Assembly (NCBI RefSeq): GCF_045310675.1
Contig: NZ_JBJHZZ010000002.1
Span: 248,001 to 312,000, forward strand
Direction of reading: 5' to 3'
Length of the DNA stretch: 64,000 bases
From: Clostridium_AT stratigraminis
GTDB lineage: Bacteria; Bacillota; Clostridia; Clostridiales; Clostridiaceae
Below are positions 53,361 through 59,866 of this stretch, in pieces (positions within the stretch are counted from its first letter, which is position 1; the number at the start of each line of letters is the position of its first letter). A program made the position numbers and the translations under genes. The notes beneath the pieces were generated by a model, which was not told the origin of the DNA, did no database searches, and was given only the letters and a program-made list of their open reading frames with translations.

Positions 53361-53409
53361 TATAAGTAAGGATGCGTGAGAATGTCTTAAGTCATGTATC
53401 CTTATTTAT
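53361..53409 (+). terminator. Possible terminator of guaBA
   Basis: TATAAGTAAGGAT / ATCCTTATTTAT with a 24-base loop and only a weak T-run. Confidence 0.5.
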
Positions 53410-53412
53410 GGC

Positions 53413-53658
53413 ATGTCTAGAGGAGGCATCAGATATTTATTTAGATATATTGTATATTTTACTATAAGTAATGCAGATAAGTATTTAGGGAATGAAACAG
53501 AGAAGGCCTATGCAATATTAAACGCTTTAAGAAGAGAAGAACCATGGCTATTATCTAGTTTACAATCAAGTTATATTCCTGAAGATATAATAACCTATAT
53601 CATAACAACAATAATTATGTTTACCTTGGAAAATATAAGTACACCAGTAGCACCCTAA
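53413..53658 (+). CDS. Small protein of unknown function
   Basis: Not recognised. An 81-residue frame: basic-aromatic MSRGGIRYLFRYIVYFTISN, then NADKYLGNETEKAYAILNALRREEP and a hydrophobic C-terminal part (IITYIITTIIMFTLEN). A GAGGAGG box lies inside the start of the frame (53419-53425), so the real start could be further downstream, at a non-ATG codon, or the frame may be a truncated remnant. In favour: a 15-bp hairpin terminator lies 80 bases after the stop. Confidence 0.4.
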   Translation: MSRGGIRYLFRYIVYFTISNADKYLGNETEKAYAILNALRREEPWLLSSLQSSYIPEDIITYIITTIIMFTLENISTPVAP

Positions 53659-53737
53659 TTACAAAGACAATAATTCAAATTATGGTAATAAAAACATATC
53701 CTTTGTAAGTTTAAATCCTATTAGTATGCAGTGAAGA

Positions 53738-53780
53738 TGCCGTATTATTCAGAAAAAAATGAGTAATGCGGTATTTTTAC
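53738..53780 (+). terminator. Intrinsic terminator
   Basis: A 15-bp stem (53738-53752, ATGCCGTATTATTCA, with 53761-53775; three G-U pairs), then TTTT. Confidence 0.7.
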
Positions 53781-54040
53781 TTTGAAAATTAAGAGGCTAA
53801 AATAGTGACACCATATAAAAAAATAAATATAGTATACTAGTAGCTCTAATATAGGGCAATTTAGAAATTAAAACAATAGGAATAAAGTAAGCTGAAGCTA
53901 AGAAAATTATTCAGTTTCTCTAAATAAAAAATATAGGAGTAATATATCTTAAAGGATATAAGTCAGTGGAAATAGCTAAGAAATTTACATACTAAAACTT
54001 AAGTAGTAAGGAGATGTAATGTAACAAAAAAAATTAATTA
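53781..54040. other. Gene-poor stretch with possible transposase-like remnant
   Basis: No intact gene. Around 53950-53998 one frame reads LKGYKSVEIAKKFTY before a stop, resembling the helix-turn-helix of a transposase or resolvase, but too short to assign. The rest is AT-rich and without structure. Confidence 0.3.
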
Positions 54041-54084
54041 GTATAAGATATATGGACAAGCAATATATATAAGAGGTGAGATAT

Positions 54085-54183
54085 ATGGGAAGAAGAAGAG
54101 TTTGTTGTTGCAGATGCTGTTGCTGTAGAAGAGATAATTTATCATCTTTAGCTCTATTTGCATTGCCTTTCTTCCTATTCTAA
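54085..54183 (+). CDS. Cysteine-rich 32-residue peptide
   Basis: Unrecognised. The peptide starts MGRRRVCCCRCCCCRR and ends in a hydrophobic tail (LSSLALFALPFFLF): seven cysteines in eight positions between arginines, then one membrane-like stretch. AGAGGTGAG precedes the ATG by 5 bases, and a clean terminator starts 4 bases past the stop. Upstream, GTATAAGATATATGGACAAG (54041-54060) resembles the promoter regions of the two coat-like paralogues nearby, so a sporulation-stage role is plausible (inference). Metal binding or disulfide cross-linking would suit the cysteine block. Confidence 0.7.
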   Translation: MGRRRVCCCRCCCCRRDNLSSLALFALPFFLF

Positions 54184-54186
54184 AGA

Positions 54187-54218
54187 TAAAAAAGCACTCA
54201 GAAATGGGTGCTTTTTTA
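54187..54218 (+). terminator. Terminator of the Cys-rich peptide gene
   Basis: AAAAAAGCAC / GTGCTTTTTT around a short loop. Confidence 0.8.
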
Positions 54219-54339
54219 TTTTGTCTAAAAGAGTAGCGATGGAATGGTAATATTTTACAAATATTTTACATTTTATTAATTGTAGAATAGAAAAAAGGGT
54301 CCTTTTTTATGGTGTTTTTATTATAAAGAAGGTGAGCAA

Positions 54340-54453
54340 GTGAGATTAGATAAAACAAAAATAAGAATAATATGGGCAATAATTATATTGGCAATGTTAG
54401 GTCCATTCGTTATGACATTCATAGTTAATGGAATAAGAATGATAAATAAATAG
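54340..54453 (+). CDS. 37-residue single-pass membrane protein
   Basis: Unrecognised. The sequence begins MRLDKTKIRIIWAIIILAM; it continues LGPFVMTFIVNGIRMINK. A basic N-terminus, one hydrophobic helix (about 10-29) and a basic C-terminus. The start is GTG at 54340, with GAAGGTGAG about 4 bases upstream. The bidirectional hairpin at 54510 lies downstream. Membrane micropeptides of this size are common in spore-formers; no function can be assigned. Confidence 0.5.
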   Translation: MRLDKTKIRIIWAIIILAMLGPFVMTFIVNGIRMINK

Positions 54454-54509
54454 TATAGATGAACTCATTTGAAATAGTTGGAGCTTTTTATATTACTATA
54501 AACAAAATA

Positions 54510-54548
54510 AATTAGCACTATCAAATTTAAAACTTGATAGTGCCTTTA
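54510..54548. terminator. Bidirectional terminator
   Basis: GCACTATCAA / TTGATAGTGC (54515-54524 with 54534-54543), with A/T runs on both sides; it serves the convergent genes at 54340 (+) and 54568 (-). Confidence 0.75.
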
Positions 54549-54567
54549 TATAGGAGATTTCAATGAG

Positions 54568-54963
54568 TTACCAACCGCTACTTCCGACAGAGTTATGAAC
54601 GAATGCTGCAATTCTATTTATAGGTATATCAACAACTGCTCCAAGATTTCTTCCATTGCAATTAAATCTGTTTCTCAATGTATTTCTATTTTCTTCGTTA
54701 TTTATTTCGCCTTGCTCATTAGAGAATTCATTTGATGTAGAATTCCGACGAATTATATTATTCCTTTCTACATCGCAACAATTTCCAAGTGCACATCCAG
54801 GTGCTGAACCAATTGCGCTTATTAATCTAACAAAACATTTATCAACTGATATAAGAACTCCTGTGAATCCTTCTCCTGAATCTCCACCACTAGTTGTAAA
54901 TATAGTGACAGTTTGTCCAATGTGACGTGCTAAATGAGCTGCAAGACTAAATCCATCTGGCAT
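54568..54963 (-). CDS. Coat-like protein, paralogue 1
   Basis: A 131-residue protein, about two-thirds identical by eye to the one at 55887. Conserved blocks: ARHIGQTVTIFTTSGG (about 10-25), GFTGVLISVD, FVRLI, APGCALGNCCDVER with three cysteines, and the C-terminal VDIPINRIAAFVHNSVGSSGW, which is nearly invariant. The variable middle (about 75-105) is Asn/Glu/Arg-rich. The beta-rich GxxVTIFTTxGxxxGxxFTGVLxSV pattern recalls the small-barrel repeats of spore coat CotB-like proteins. GGAGG lies 8 bases before the ATG at 54963; the longer frame upstream lacks a box. Coat function is inference. Confidence 0.75.
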   Translation of the reverse strand: MPDGFSLAAHLARHIGQTVTIFTTSGGDSGEGFTGVLISVDKCFVRLISAIGSAPGCALGNCCDVERNNIIRRNSTSNEFSNEQGEINNEENRNTLRNRFNCNGRNLGAVVDIPINRIAAFVHNSVGSSGW

Positions 54964-55014
54964 ATTAATGTCCTCCTTTTTATATAAAAATAGTTGCATA
55001 ACTTGTCCCGATAT

Positions 55015-55042
55015 ATACTATGCTGCTTTTTAAAGATTGCTA
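55015..55042 (-). promoter_or_regulatory. Sporulation-like promoter of paralogue 1
   Basis: Minus strand: TAGCAAT (55036-55042), 13 bases, CATAGTAT (55015-55022). The same two boxes with the same spacing occur upstream of paralogue 2. The -10 resembles the CATAnnnTA boxes of mother-cell sigma factors. Confidence 0.5.
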
Positions 55043-55150
55043 CTCCTAACTTATGAAAAGTTAAAATAAATTCAGTTAGATTTAAACCCTTACAGAAGAT
55101 GTACATTTTTAATTTTTCTATAACTGTGCTATAATAGCTTAACAGAAGGA

Positions 55151-55309
55151 GTGATTTTTACGAAACTTATATGTAAATGCGGAAATGTAGAAGATATTGT
55201 AACAGACAAAGTATTAGAAGGCTTTCAATTTAGAAACTGCGGTGATGGAACCGTAGCATTAGTTTGTAAGAAGTGCAGTGAAATTGAGTATATTGATAAT
55301 AATCATTAA
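55151..55309 (+). CDS. Small CxC...CxxC protein
   Basis: A 52-residue frame reading TKLICKCGNVEDIV near the N-terminus, then FRNCGDGTVALVCKKCSEIEY. Four cysteines (CKC and CKKC) suggest a small zinc ribbon. Start uncertain: AAGGAG (55146-55151) overlaps the GTG at 55151, which would be too close. The better-spaced codons are ATT (55154) and ACG (55160), both rare starts. A strong hairpin terminator begins at the stop codon, which supports a real gene. Confidence 0.6.
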   Translation: MIFTKLICKCGNVEDIVTDKVLEGFQFRNCGDGTVALVCKKCSEIEYIDNNH

Positions 55310-55335
55310 AAACTCTGGTGATCCAGAGTTTTTTT
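55308..55335 (+). terminator. Terminator of the small zinc-ribbon gene
   Basis: AAAAACTCTGG-TGAT-CCAGAGTTTTT, then more T. Confidence 0.85.
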
Positions 55336-55461
55336 AAAAATCAATTCGTACTAAACACATATTGAAATTATGCCAGTTAAGAATAATAAAGTGCCAATGG
55401 TATAAAATACGTAATGAAATTTATATTCTTAGAAATGAATTTATATATACTAGTTTATAAT

Positions 55462-55780
55462 GTAGTCCAATGGGTTTATAAGAATGCAGAAAGCATTAAT
55501 GGTGATGCAGAACATATAGCTAGAAGATAGAAAAAGTCCATATGCATCTCCCTTGTTAGCAAAGGATTACAAGGATTTACCTCATACACTTATAATAATA
55601 GCTGAAATTGATCCATTGCGTGATGAGGGAAAAGACTATGGTCAAAAGCTTAAGGAAGCGGGTAATCAGGTTATTGTCTGTAAGTATAAAGGCTGCCCAC
55701 ATGGGCTCCTAACTATGGATAGAATTTCAAGTGAAGGGGATAAAGCTTTAAATTAAATATCTTTATATCTTCAAAAATAG
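55462..55780 (+). pseudogene. Decayed alpha/beta-hydrolase (esterase/lipase type)
   Basis: Two homologous pieces in different frames. First, VVQWVYKNAESINGDAEHIA (55462-55521) matches the strand and helix before the nucleophile elbow of hormone-sensitive-lipase-like esterases; it then runs into a stop. Next, KSPYASPLLAKDYKDLPHTL then IAEIDPLRDEGKDYG and CPHGLLTM (55532-55720) match the catalytic Asp and His regions. The GDSAGG elbow and about 70 residues between are deleted, the N-terminal half is missing, and after a TAA at 55754 the frame goes on as ISLYLQK. So it is a remnant, not a short gene. Confidence 0.8.
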
Positions 55781-55801
55781 TTTCAGAAGGATAAATAATT
55801 A

Positions 55802-55830
55802 ATTCCCGGGGAATAATCCTCGGGAAATTT
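55802..55830 (+). terminator. Hairpin after the decayed hydrolase
   Basis: TTCCCGGGG / CCTCGGGAA (one G-U), then ATTTATTTTT. Confidence 0.6.
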
Positions 55831-55886
55831 ATTTTTAGTTGAAATTATAAGGATAATTGTAAGTTTATATAGGAAATTTCTACAAG

Positions 55887-56285
55887 TTACCATCCACTGC
55901 TTCCAACAGAATTATGAACGAATGCTGCAATTCTATTTATTGGTATATCAACTATATCTCCAAGTGTTCTTCCAGTACAATCAATTCTGTTTCTATTAGT
56001 ATTTCTATTATCTTCGTTATTCATTTCTCCAAGCTCATTAGAAAATTCATTAAATTCAGAGTCCCTTCCCATTGCACCATTTCTTCTTTCTACATCACAA
56101 CAATTACCAAGTGCACATCCTGGTGCAGCACCAATTGTAGTTATTAATCTTACAAAGCCATTATTAACTGATATAAGAACTCCAGTAAATCCTCTTCCAG
56201 ATTCTCCACCACTAGTTGTAAAAATAGTAACGGTTTGTCCAATATGACGTGCTAAATCGCCAAGAACACCACTTCCATTAGGCAT
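55887..56285 (-). CDS. Coat-like protein, paralogue 2
   Basis: A 132-residue paralogue of the protein at 54568. Shared: LARHIGQTVTIFTTSGG, GFTGVLISV, FVRLI, APGCALGNCCDVERR and the C-terminal IPINRIAAFVHNSVGSSGW. The middle differs (NGAMGRDSEFNEF, with more Glu/Asn). The three cysteines in the GCALGNCC block are kept, and another stands near the C-terminus in both (NCNGR, DCTGR). GGAGGGG precedes the ATG at 56283-56285; the upstream extension of the frame has no box. The upstream DNA is conserved with that of paralogue 1. Spore coat or exosporium location is inference. Confidence 0.75.
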   Translation of the reverse strand: MPNGSGVLGDLARHIGQTVTIFTTSGGESGRGFTGVLISVNNGFVRLITTIGAAPGCALGNCCDVERRNGAMGRDSEFNEFSNELGEMNNEDNRNTNRNRIDCTGRTLGDIVDIPINRIAAFVHNSVGSSGW

Positions 56286-56337
56286 TATAATCCCCTCCGT
56301 TTTAAATATGAATTTGTTGGACAACTTATCCTGCTAC

Positions 56338-56365
56338 ATAATATGCAATTAATTTAATATTGCTA
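56338..56365 (-). promoter_or_regulatory. Sporulation-like promoter of paralogue 2
   Basis: Minus strand: TAGCAAT (56359-56365), 13 bases, CATATTAT (56338-56345). Downstream GGATAAGTTGTCCAAC matches GGGACAAGTTATGCAAC of paralogue 1. Confidence 0.5.
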
Positions 56366-56637
56366 CATTAGTGAAGTAGAATATATAAATAATATTAACA
56401 ACTAAAAGCTTAATAAGGATAAAAGTAATGTAGTGAAATGGTGTATATTAATGATAGCAATAGTTAAGGTTCTGAGGAGGCAGGTTTTTTTATAAAATTG
56501 TACTAAAAGTTAATTATCGTTAAAGTAAATTAAAAGTTTCAAATTTTTAAATTTTATGCAATATTTAGAAGGATAATTAAGAGTTTTGTAGAATTATGAA
56601 TAATGCGTAAATAAATATTATAATGGGGGTGAATTTA
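56366..56637. other. Gene-free AT-rich stretch
   Basis: About 270 bases without a supported frame. It includes an orphan GAGGAGGCAGG followed by a T-run (about 56475-56493) with no start codon in range, possibly the remains of a leader. Confidence 0.4.
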
Positions 56638-56946
56638 ATGAGAGCTAAATTAGTACATGAAAACGGAGCTATAAAGGATATTAAAGTGGGGTATTCATGG
56701 ACAACTTTTTTATTTGGATTTTGGGTTCCGGCCATAAGAGGCCAGTGGCCAGATTTTGCAATCATACTTATTTCAGCGGTTCCTACAATAGGAATATTGC
56801 CTTTTATATGGACTTTCAAGATCAATAAAAGGTATTGTCAGCATTTATTAGAAAAAGGGTATAAGCCAGCAAGTCAAGAAGATTTGAGAATCTTAAATAC
56901 TATGGATTATTGTGTTCGCACTCAATCTAATGCAATAACTGAGTAA
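56638..56946 (+). CDS. Small membrane protein, DUF2628-like
   Basis: A 102-residue protein. The N-terminal MRAKLVHENGAIKDIKVGYS is followed by WTTFLFGFWVPAIRGQWPDF and two short membrane segments (FGFWVPAI and IILISAVPTIGILPFIWTF), then a polar tail with KINKRYCQHLLEKGYKPAS. The pattern VGYSWTxFLFGxWxPxxRGxW is seen in DUF2628-type inner-membrane proteins of unknown role. ATG at 56638 is preferred, since GGGGGTG (56624-56630) lies 7 bases before it; ATG 56623 abuts that box. It has its own terminator. Confidence 0.75.
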   Translation: MRAKLVHENGAIKDIKVGYSWTTFLFGFWVPAIRGQWPDFAIILISAVPTIGILPFIWTFKINKRYCQHLLEKGYKPASQEDLRILNTMDYCVRTQSNAITE

Positions 56947-56956
56947 ATAGTCTTTT

Positions 56957-56989
56957 AAAAGCCTTTGATTATTCATTGGCTTTTTTTTA
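56957..56989 (+). terminator. Intrinsic terminator
   Basis: AAAAGCC / GGCTTTT, then more T. Confidence 0.7.
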
Positions 56990-57162
56990 TTACGAAAATA
57001 ATTTTGTAAGGTTATTGGTTATAAATTTTCCTATAATGTAAAGTTAAATAGTCTATTAAAAGATATTGACCTTACATAATAAAATGACACTTCAAACCTC
57101 GGAGATTATGGTAAAAATGATGAAAATTACTTGCTCATTTGCTATAATAAAAAAGTATTTAT

Positions 57163-57195
57163 AGATATATGCTAATCGGGGTTAGTCACATATCT
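57163..57195. promoter_or_regulatory. Imperfect palindrome before lytS
   Basis: AGATATATGCTAA, loop TCGGGG, TTAGTCACATATCT; the arms pair with small bulges. It lies 40 bases before the lytS start and may be an operator or leader hairpin. Confidence 0.35.
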
Positions 57196-57235
57196 GATAT
57201 AAATGGGTATAACCTATTAAAATGGAGGACTTACC

Positions 57236-58930
57236 ATGCTTATAGTCTATCTAGCAGAAAGAATGAGCATAATTATAATTATAATTTTTATTTTATCTAC
57301 CACAAGAGTCTTTAAAAAAATCTTTATTGGTAATTTTACAACCAAAGATAAAATAATAATGATAATATTTTTTTCTATATTAGGCATAACAGGTTCTTAT
57401 ACAGGTATAAGATTGAATGATACAATTTTAAATTCAAGGGCTGTAGGTGCTTTAACTGCAGGAATCTTGGGAGGTCCTGTTGTGGGTATCGCAACTGGAA
57501 TAATTGTAGGGGTGCATAGATATTTCATAGGCGGCTTTACAAGCTTAGCCTGCGGAATAGCAGCAGTACTTCAAGGTGTCATTGGAGGAATGGTATATAA
57601 GCACAAGGGAAATAATGTATCCTGGAGATATGCAGGTATTGTAACTATTATAGTGGAATGCTTAGAAATGGCATTGGTTTTACTACTGTCTAAACCATTC
57701 ACACATGCGCTGCAGGCGGTCAAATTTATATCCATGCCAATGATAATTGTTAATACTGGAGCGGTATGTGCCTTTATGCTGATTATTGACTATATTCACA
57801 GAGAATTTGAGTTTGCAGCTGCAGTTCAAGCTCAAAAGGCCTTAAGTATTGCTGATGAAACTTTACCATATCTAAGACATGGATTAAATGAATATACTGC
57901 GAAAGAAACTGCAGAAATTATTTATAAAATAACAAAGGCTGCAGCAGTCAGCATTACTGATAAAGATAGAATATTAGCTTTTATTGGCCTTGGAAGTGAC
58001 CACCATAAGGTAGGGGAACCATTTGGTACAGAGCTAAGTTTCAAAGCTATACAAACAGGAAAATTAGTTGCAGCAAATACAAAGAAAGAAATTGCTTGTA
58101 AGAATCATGAGTGCAGCCTATCTTCTGTGGTACTTGTACCATTAAAAAAGATGAATAAAGTTGTAGGGCTATTAAAAATATATAAAGATAAGGAACATTC
58201 CATAACCCCCTATGATATTCAACTTACTAAGAGTCTAGGCAGCTTATTTTCCACACAGCTGGAGTTATATGAAATAGAACATCAGGAAAGTCTTGCAAAG
58301 GAAGCTGAAATAAAGGCCTTGCAGGCACAAATAAATCCACATTTCTTATTTAATACAATAAGCACTATAAGTTCATTAATAAGGACAGACCCAGATTTAG
58401 CTAGAAATTTACTTTTAAAGTTTTCAAACTTTTTTAGATATAATATTCAAAAAACTGATAAATTTATAAGTCTAAAAGAAGAATTGAATCAAATAAGCGA
58501 TTATATAGAAATTGAAAAAGCAAGATATGGTGATAAGCTAAAAATTAATACTGATATAGATGAAAGCTGCTTAAACTATCTAGTGCCGCCAATTACACTT
58601 CAGCCCCTCATTGAAAATGCAATAAAGCACGGTATAAAGCCCAAAGCTGGTGGTGGTACATTGTTTATTGAAATAAAAAAAATAGACGATTATTGTCAAA
58701 TTAAAGTATCAGATGATGGAATTGGTGTTACTCCTCTTGAGCTTCAAAAGATAACGGAAGGTAATACTACAGGAATAGGACTTAAAAATGTTATTCAAAG
58801 AATAGTTTCTATTTTTGGAGAGGAATATGCTCCATTAATTGAAAGTGAAGAAGGCAGGGGCACAACCATAACAATTAAAGTGCCGCCTAAGGCAGAAGGG
58901 GAAGTTTATTATGAAGGTAATGTTACTTGA
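57236..58930 (+). CDS. LytS/BtsS-type sensor histidine kinase
   Basis: A 564-residue membrane kinase. Residues 1 to about 190 are the 5TM-LYT sensor (LNDTILNSRAVGALTAGILG, GGPVVGIATGIIVGVHRYFIGGFT). Next come a GAF domain (about 215-355), the His_kinase region LQAQINPHFLFNTISTISSL with the phospho-His, and an HATPase (NAIKHGI, SDDGIG, TGIGLKNV, GRGTTITIKVP). LytS/BtsS relatives sense extracellular pyruvate; the adjacent CstA transporter supports that. GGAGG precedes the ATG. It overlaps the response regulator by 20 bases, so translation is coupled. Confidence 0.93.
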   Translation: MLIVYLAERMSIIIIIIFILSTTRVFKKIFIGNFTTKDKIIMIIFFSILGITGSYTGIRLNDTILNSRAVGALTAGILGGPVVGIATGIIVGVHRYFIGGFTSLACGIAAVLQGVIGGMVYKHKGNNVSWRYAGIVTIIVECLEMALVLLLSKPFTHALQAVKFISMPMIIVNTGAVCAFMLIIDYIHREFEFAAAVQAQKALSIADETLPYLRHGLNEYTAKETAEIIYKITKAAAVSITDKDRILAFIGLGSDHHKVGEPFGTELSFKAIQTGKLVAANTKKEIACKNHECSLSSVVLVPLKKMNKVVGLLKIYKDKEHSITPYDIQLTKSLGSLFSTQLELYEIEHQESLAKEAEIKALQAQINPHFLFNTISTISSLIRTDPDLARNLLLKFSNFFRYNIQKTDKFISLKEELNQISDYIEIEKARYGDKLKINTDIDESCLNYLVPPITLQPLIENAIKHGIKPKAGGGTLFIEIKKIDDYCQIKVSDDGIGVTPLELQKITEGNTTGIGLKNVIQRIVSIFGEEYAPLIESEEGRGTTITIKVPPKAEGEVYYEGNVT

Positions 58931-59666
58931 TGACGAAAAAGTAATAGCTGACGAATTGAAGTATATTTTAGATAAGAATAGTATTTGTGAAGTATTAGGC
59001 TCCTATGATGATGCAGATGCATTTATGAAGGATATTACTAGGCTTAAACCAGATGCTGTATTTATTGATATAAATCTAGGCATGATAACGGGATTTGATG
59101 TTGCTGAAAAATTATTAAATACTGATTATACTAACAAAAGACCACTTATAGTTTTTGCTACAGCCTATGACGAATATGCTATAAAAGCATTTGAATGTGG
59201 CGCTGTTGACTATATATTAAAACCTTTTGATGAGGAAAGAGTAAAGGTTTCTTTAGAGAGAATAAAAAGATTATTAGAGGACAAAAAACAGTCTGACAAT
59301 GAATTAACTAAAACTGTTAATATGCTGTCTAAAAGGAAAATAAATAAACTTACAGTAATATATGAAGGACGATTTAAGGTAATAAGCTTTGACAAAATAT
59401 ATTATATTAAGGCAAAACAAGGAATTTCCGAAGCTTATACAAGTGAAGGCACTTTTATGTGCGAATTGAACCTGTCACAGCTTGAAGAAAGGCTTGGAGA
59501 AAAGTTTATGAGAATCCACAAAAGCTACATTGTAAATCTTGACAAAATTACTGAAATAATTCCTTGGTTTAAAGGTACCTACTGGGTAGTAATTAATGAT
59601 GCAAATAAGGCTGAGATACCTGTGAGCAAAGAAAAAATTAAAGAGATAAAAGAAATAATTTTTTAA
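58911..59666 (+). CDS. LytTR-family response regulator
   Basis: A 251-residue LytR/BtsR-type regulator. The receiver domain (1 to about 120) has acidic residues DDE at 7-9, phospho-acceptor Asp53 (FIDINLG) and Lys in YILKPFDEE. The C-terminal LytTR DNA-binding domain (about 145-250) shows KISFD-like VISFDKIYYIKAKQG, FMRIHKSYIVNLDKI and IPVSKEKIKEIK. LytTR proteins bind direct repeats about two turns apart; such a pair lies upstream of cstA. GAAGGGG (58899-58905 region) supports the ATG at 58911. Confidence 0.94.
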   Translation: MKVMLLDDEKVIADELKYILDKNSICEVLGSYDDADAFMKDITRLKPDAVFIDINLGMITGFDVAEKLLNTDYTNKRPLIVFATAYDEYAIKAFECGAVDYILKPFDEERVKVSLERIKRLLEDKKQSDNELTKTVNMLSKRKINKLTVIYEGRFKVISFDKIYYIKAKQGISEAYTSEGTFMCELNLSQLEERLGEKFMRIHKSYIVNLDKITEIIPWFKGTYWVVINDANKAEIPVSKEKIKEIKEIIF

Positions 59667-59673
59667 ATTTTAA

Positions 59674-59702
59674 CCTAGTTCTTTTGAATTAGGTGTTTTT
59701 TT
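59674..59702 (+). terminator. Terminator of lytSR
   Basis: CCTAGTTC-TTTT-GAATTAGG (one G-U), then seven T. Confidence 0.75.
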
Positions 59703-59766
59703 ATTATAATTTTTTATATGTTCAATATCTGCAGGTTTCTATACAACCATTAATTTCTTCCATTCA

Positions 59767-59796
59767 GTTGAAAACAATATCATTAAAACTGAAAAC
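59767..59796 (+). promoter_or_regulatory. Predicted LytTR binding sites upstream of cstA
   Basis: GTTGAAAAC (59767-59775) and ACTGAAAAC (59788-59796), a direct repeat 21 bases apart, one face of the helix. The likely -10 is TATAAT at 59832-59837; the expected -35 position (about 59809) has no consensus, as in activator-dependent promoters. Confidence 0.55.
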
Positions 59797-59866
59797 GTTA
59801 TATTATTTAAAGCAGCAGTAGGACAAGCAATTATAATTTAAAATGATAATATAAGGGGGAAGAAAA

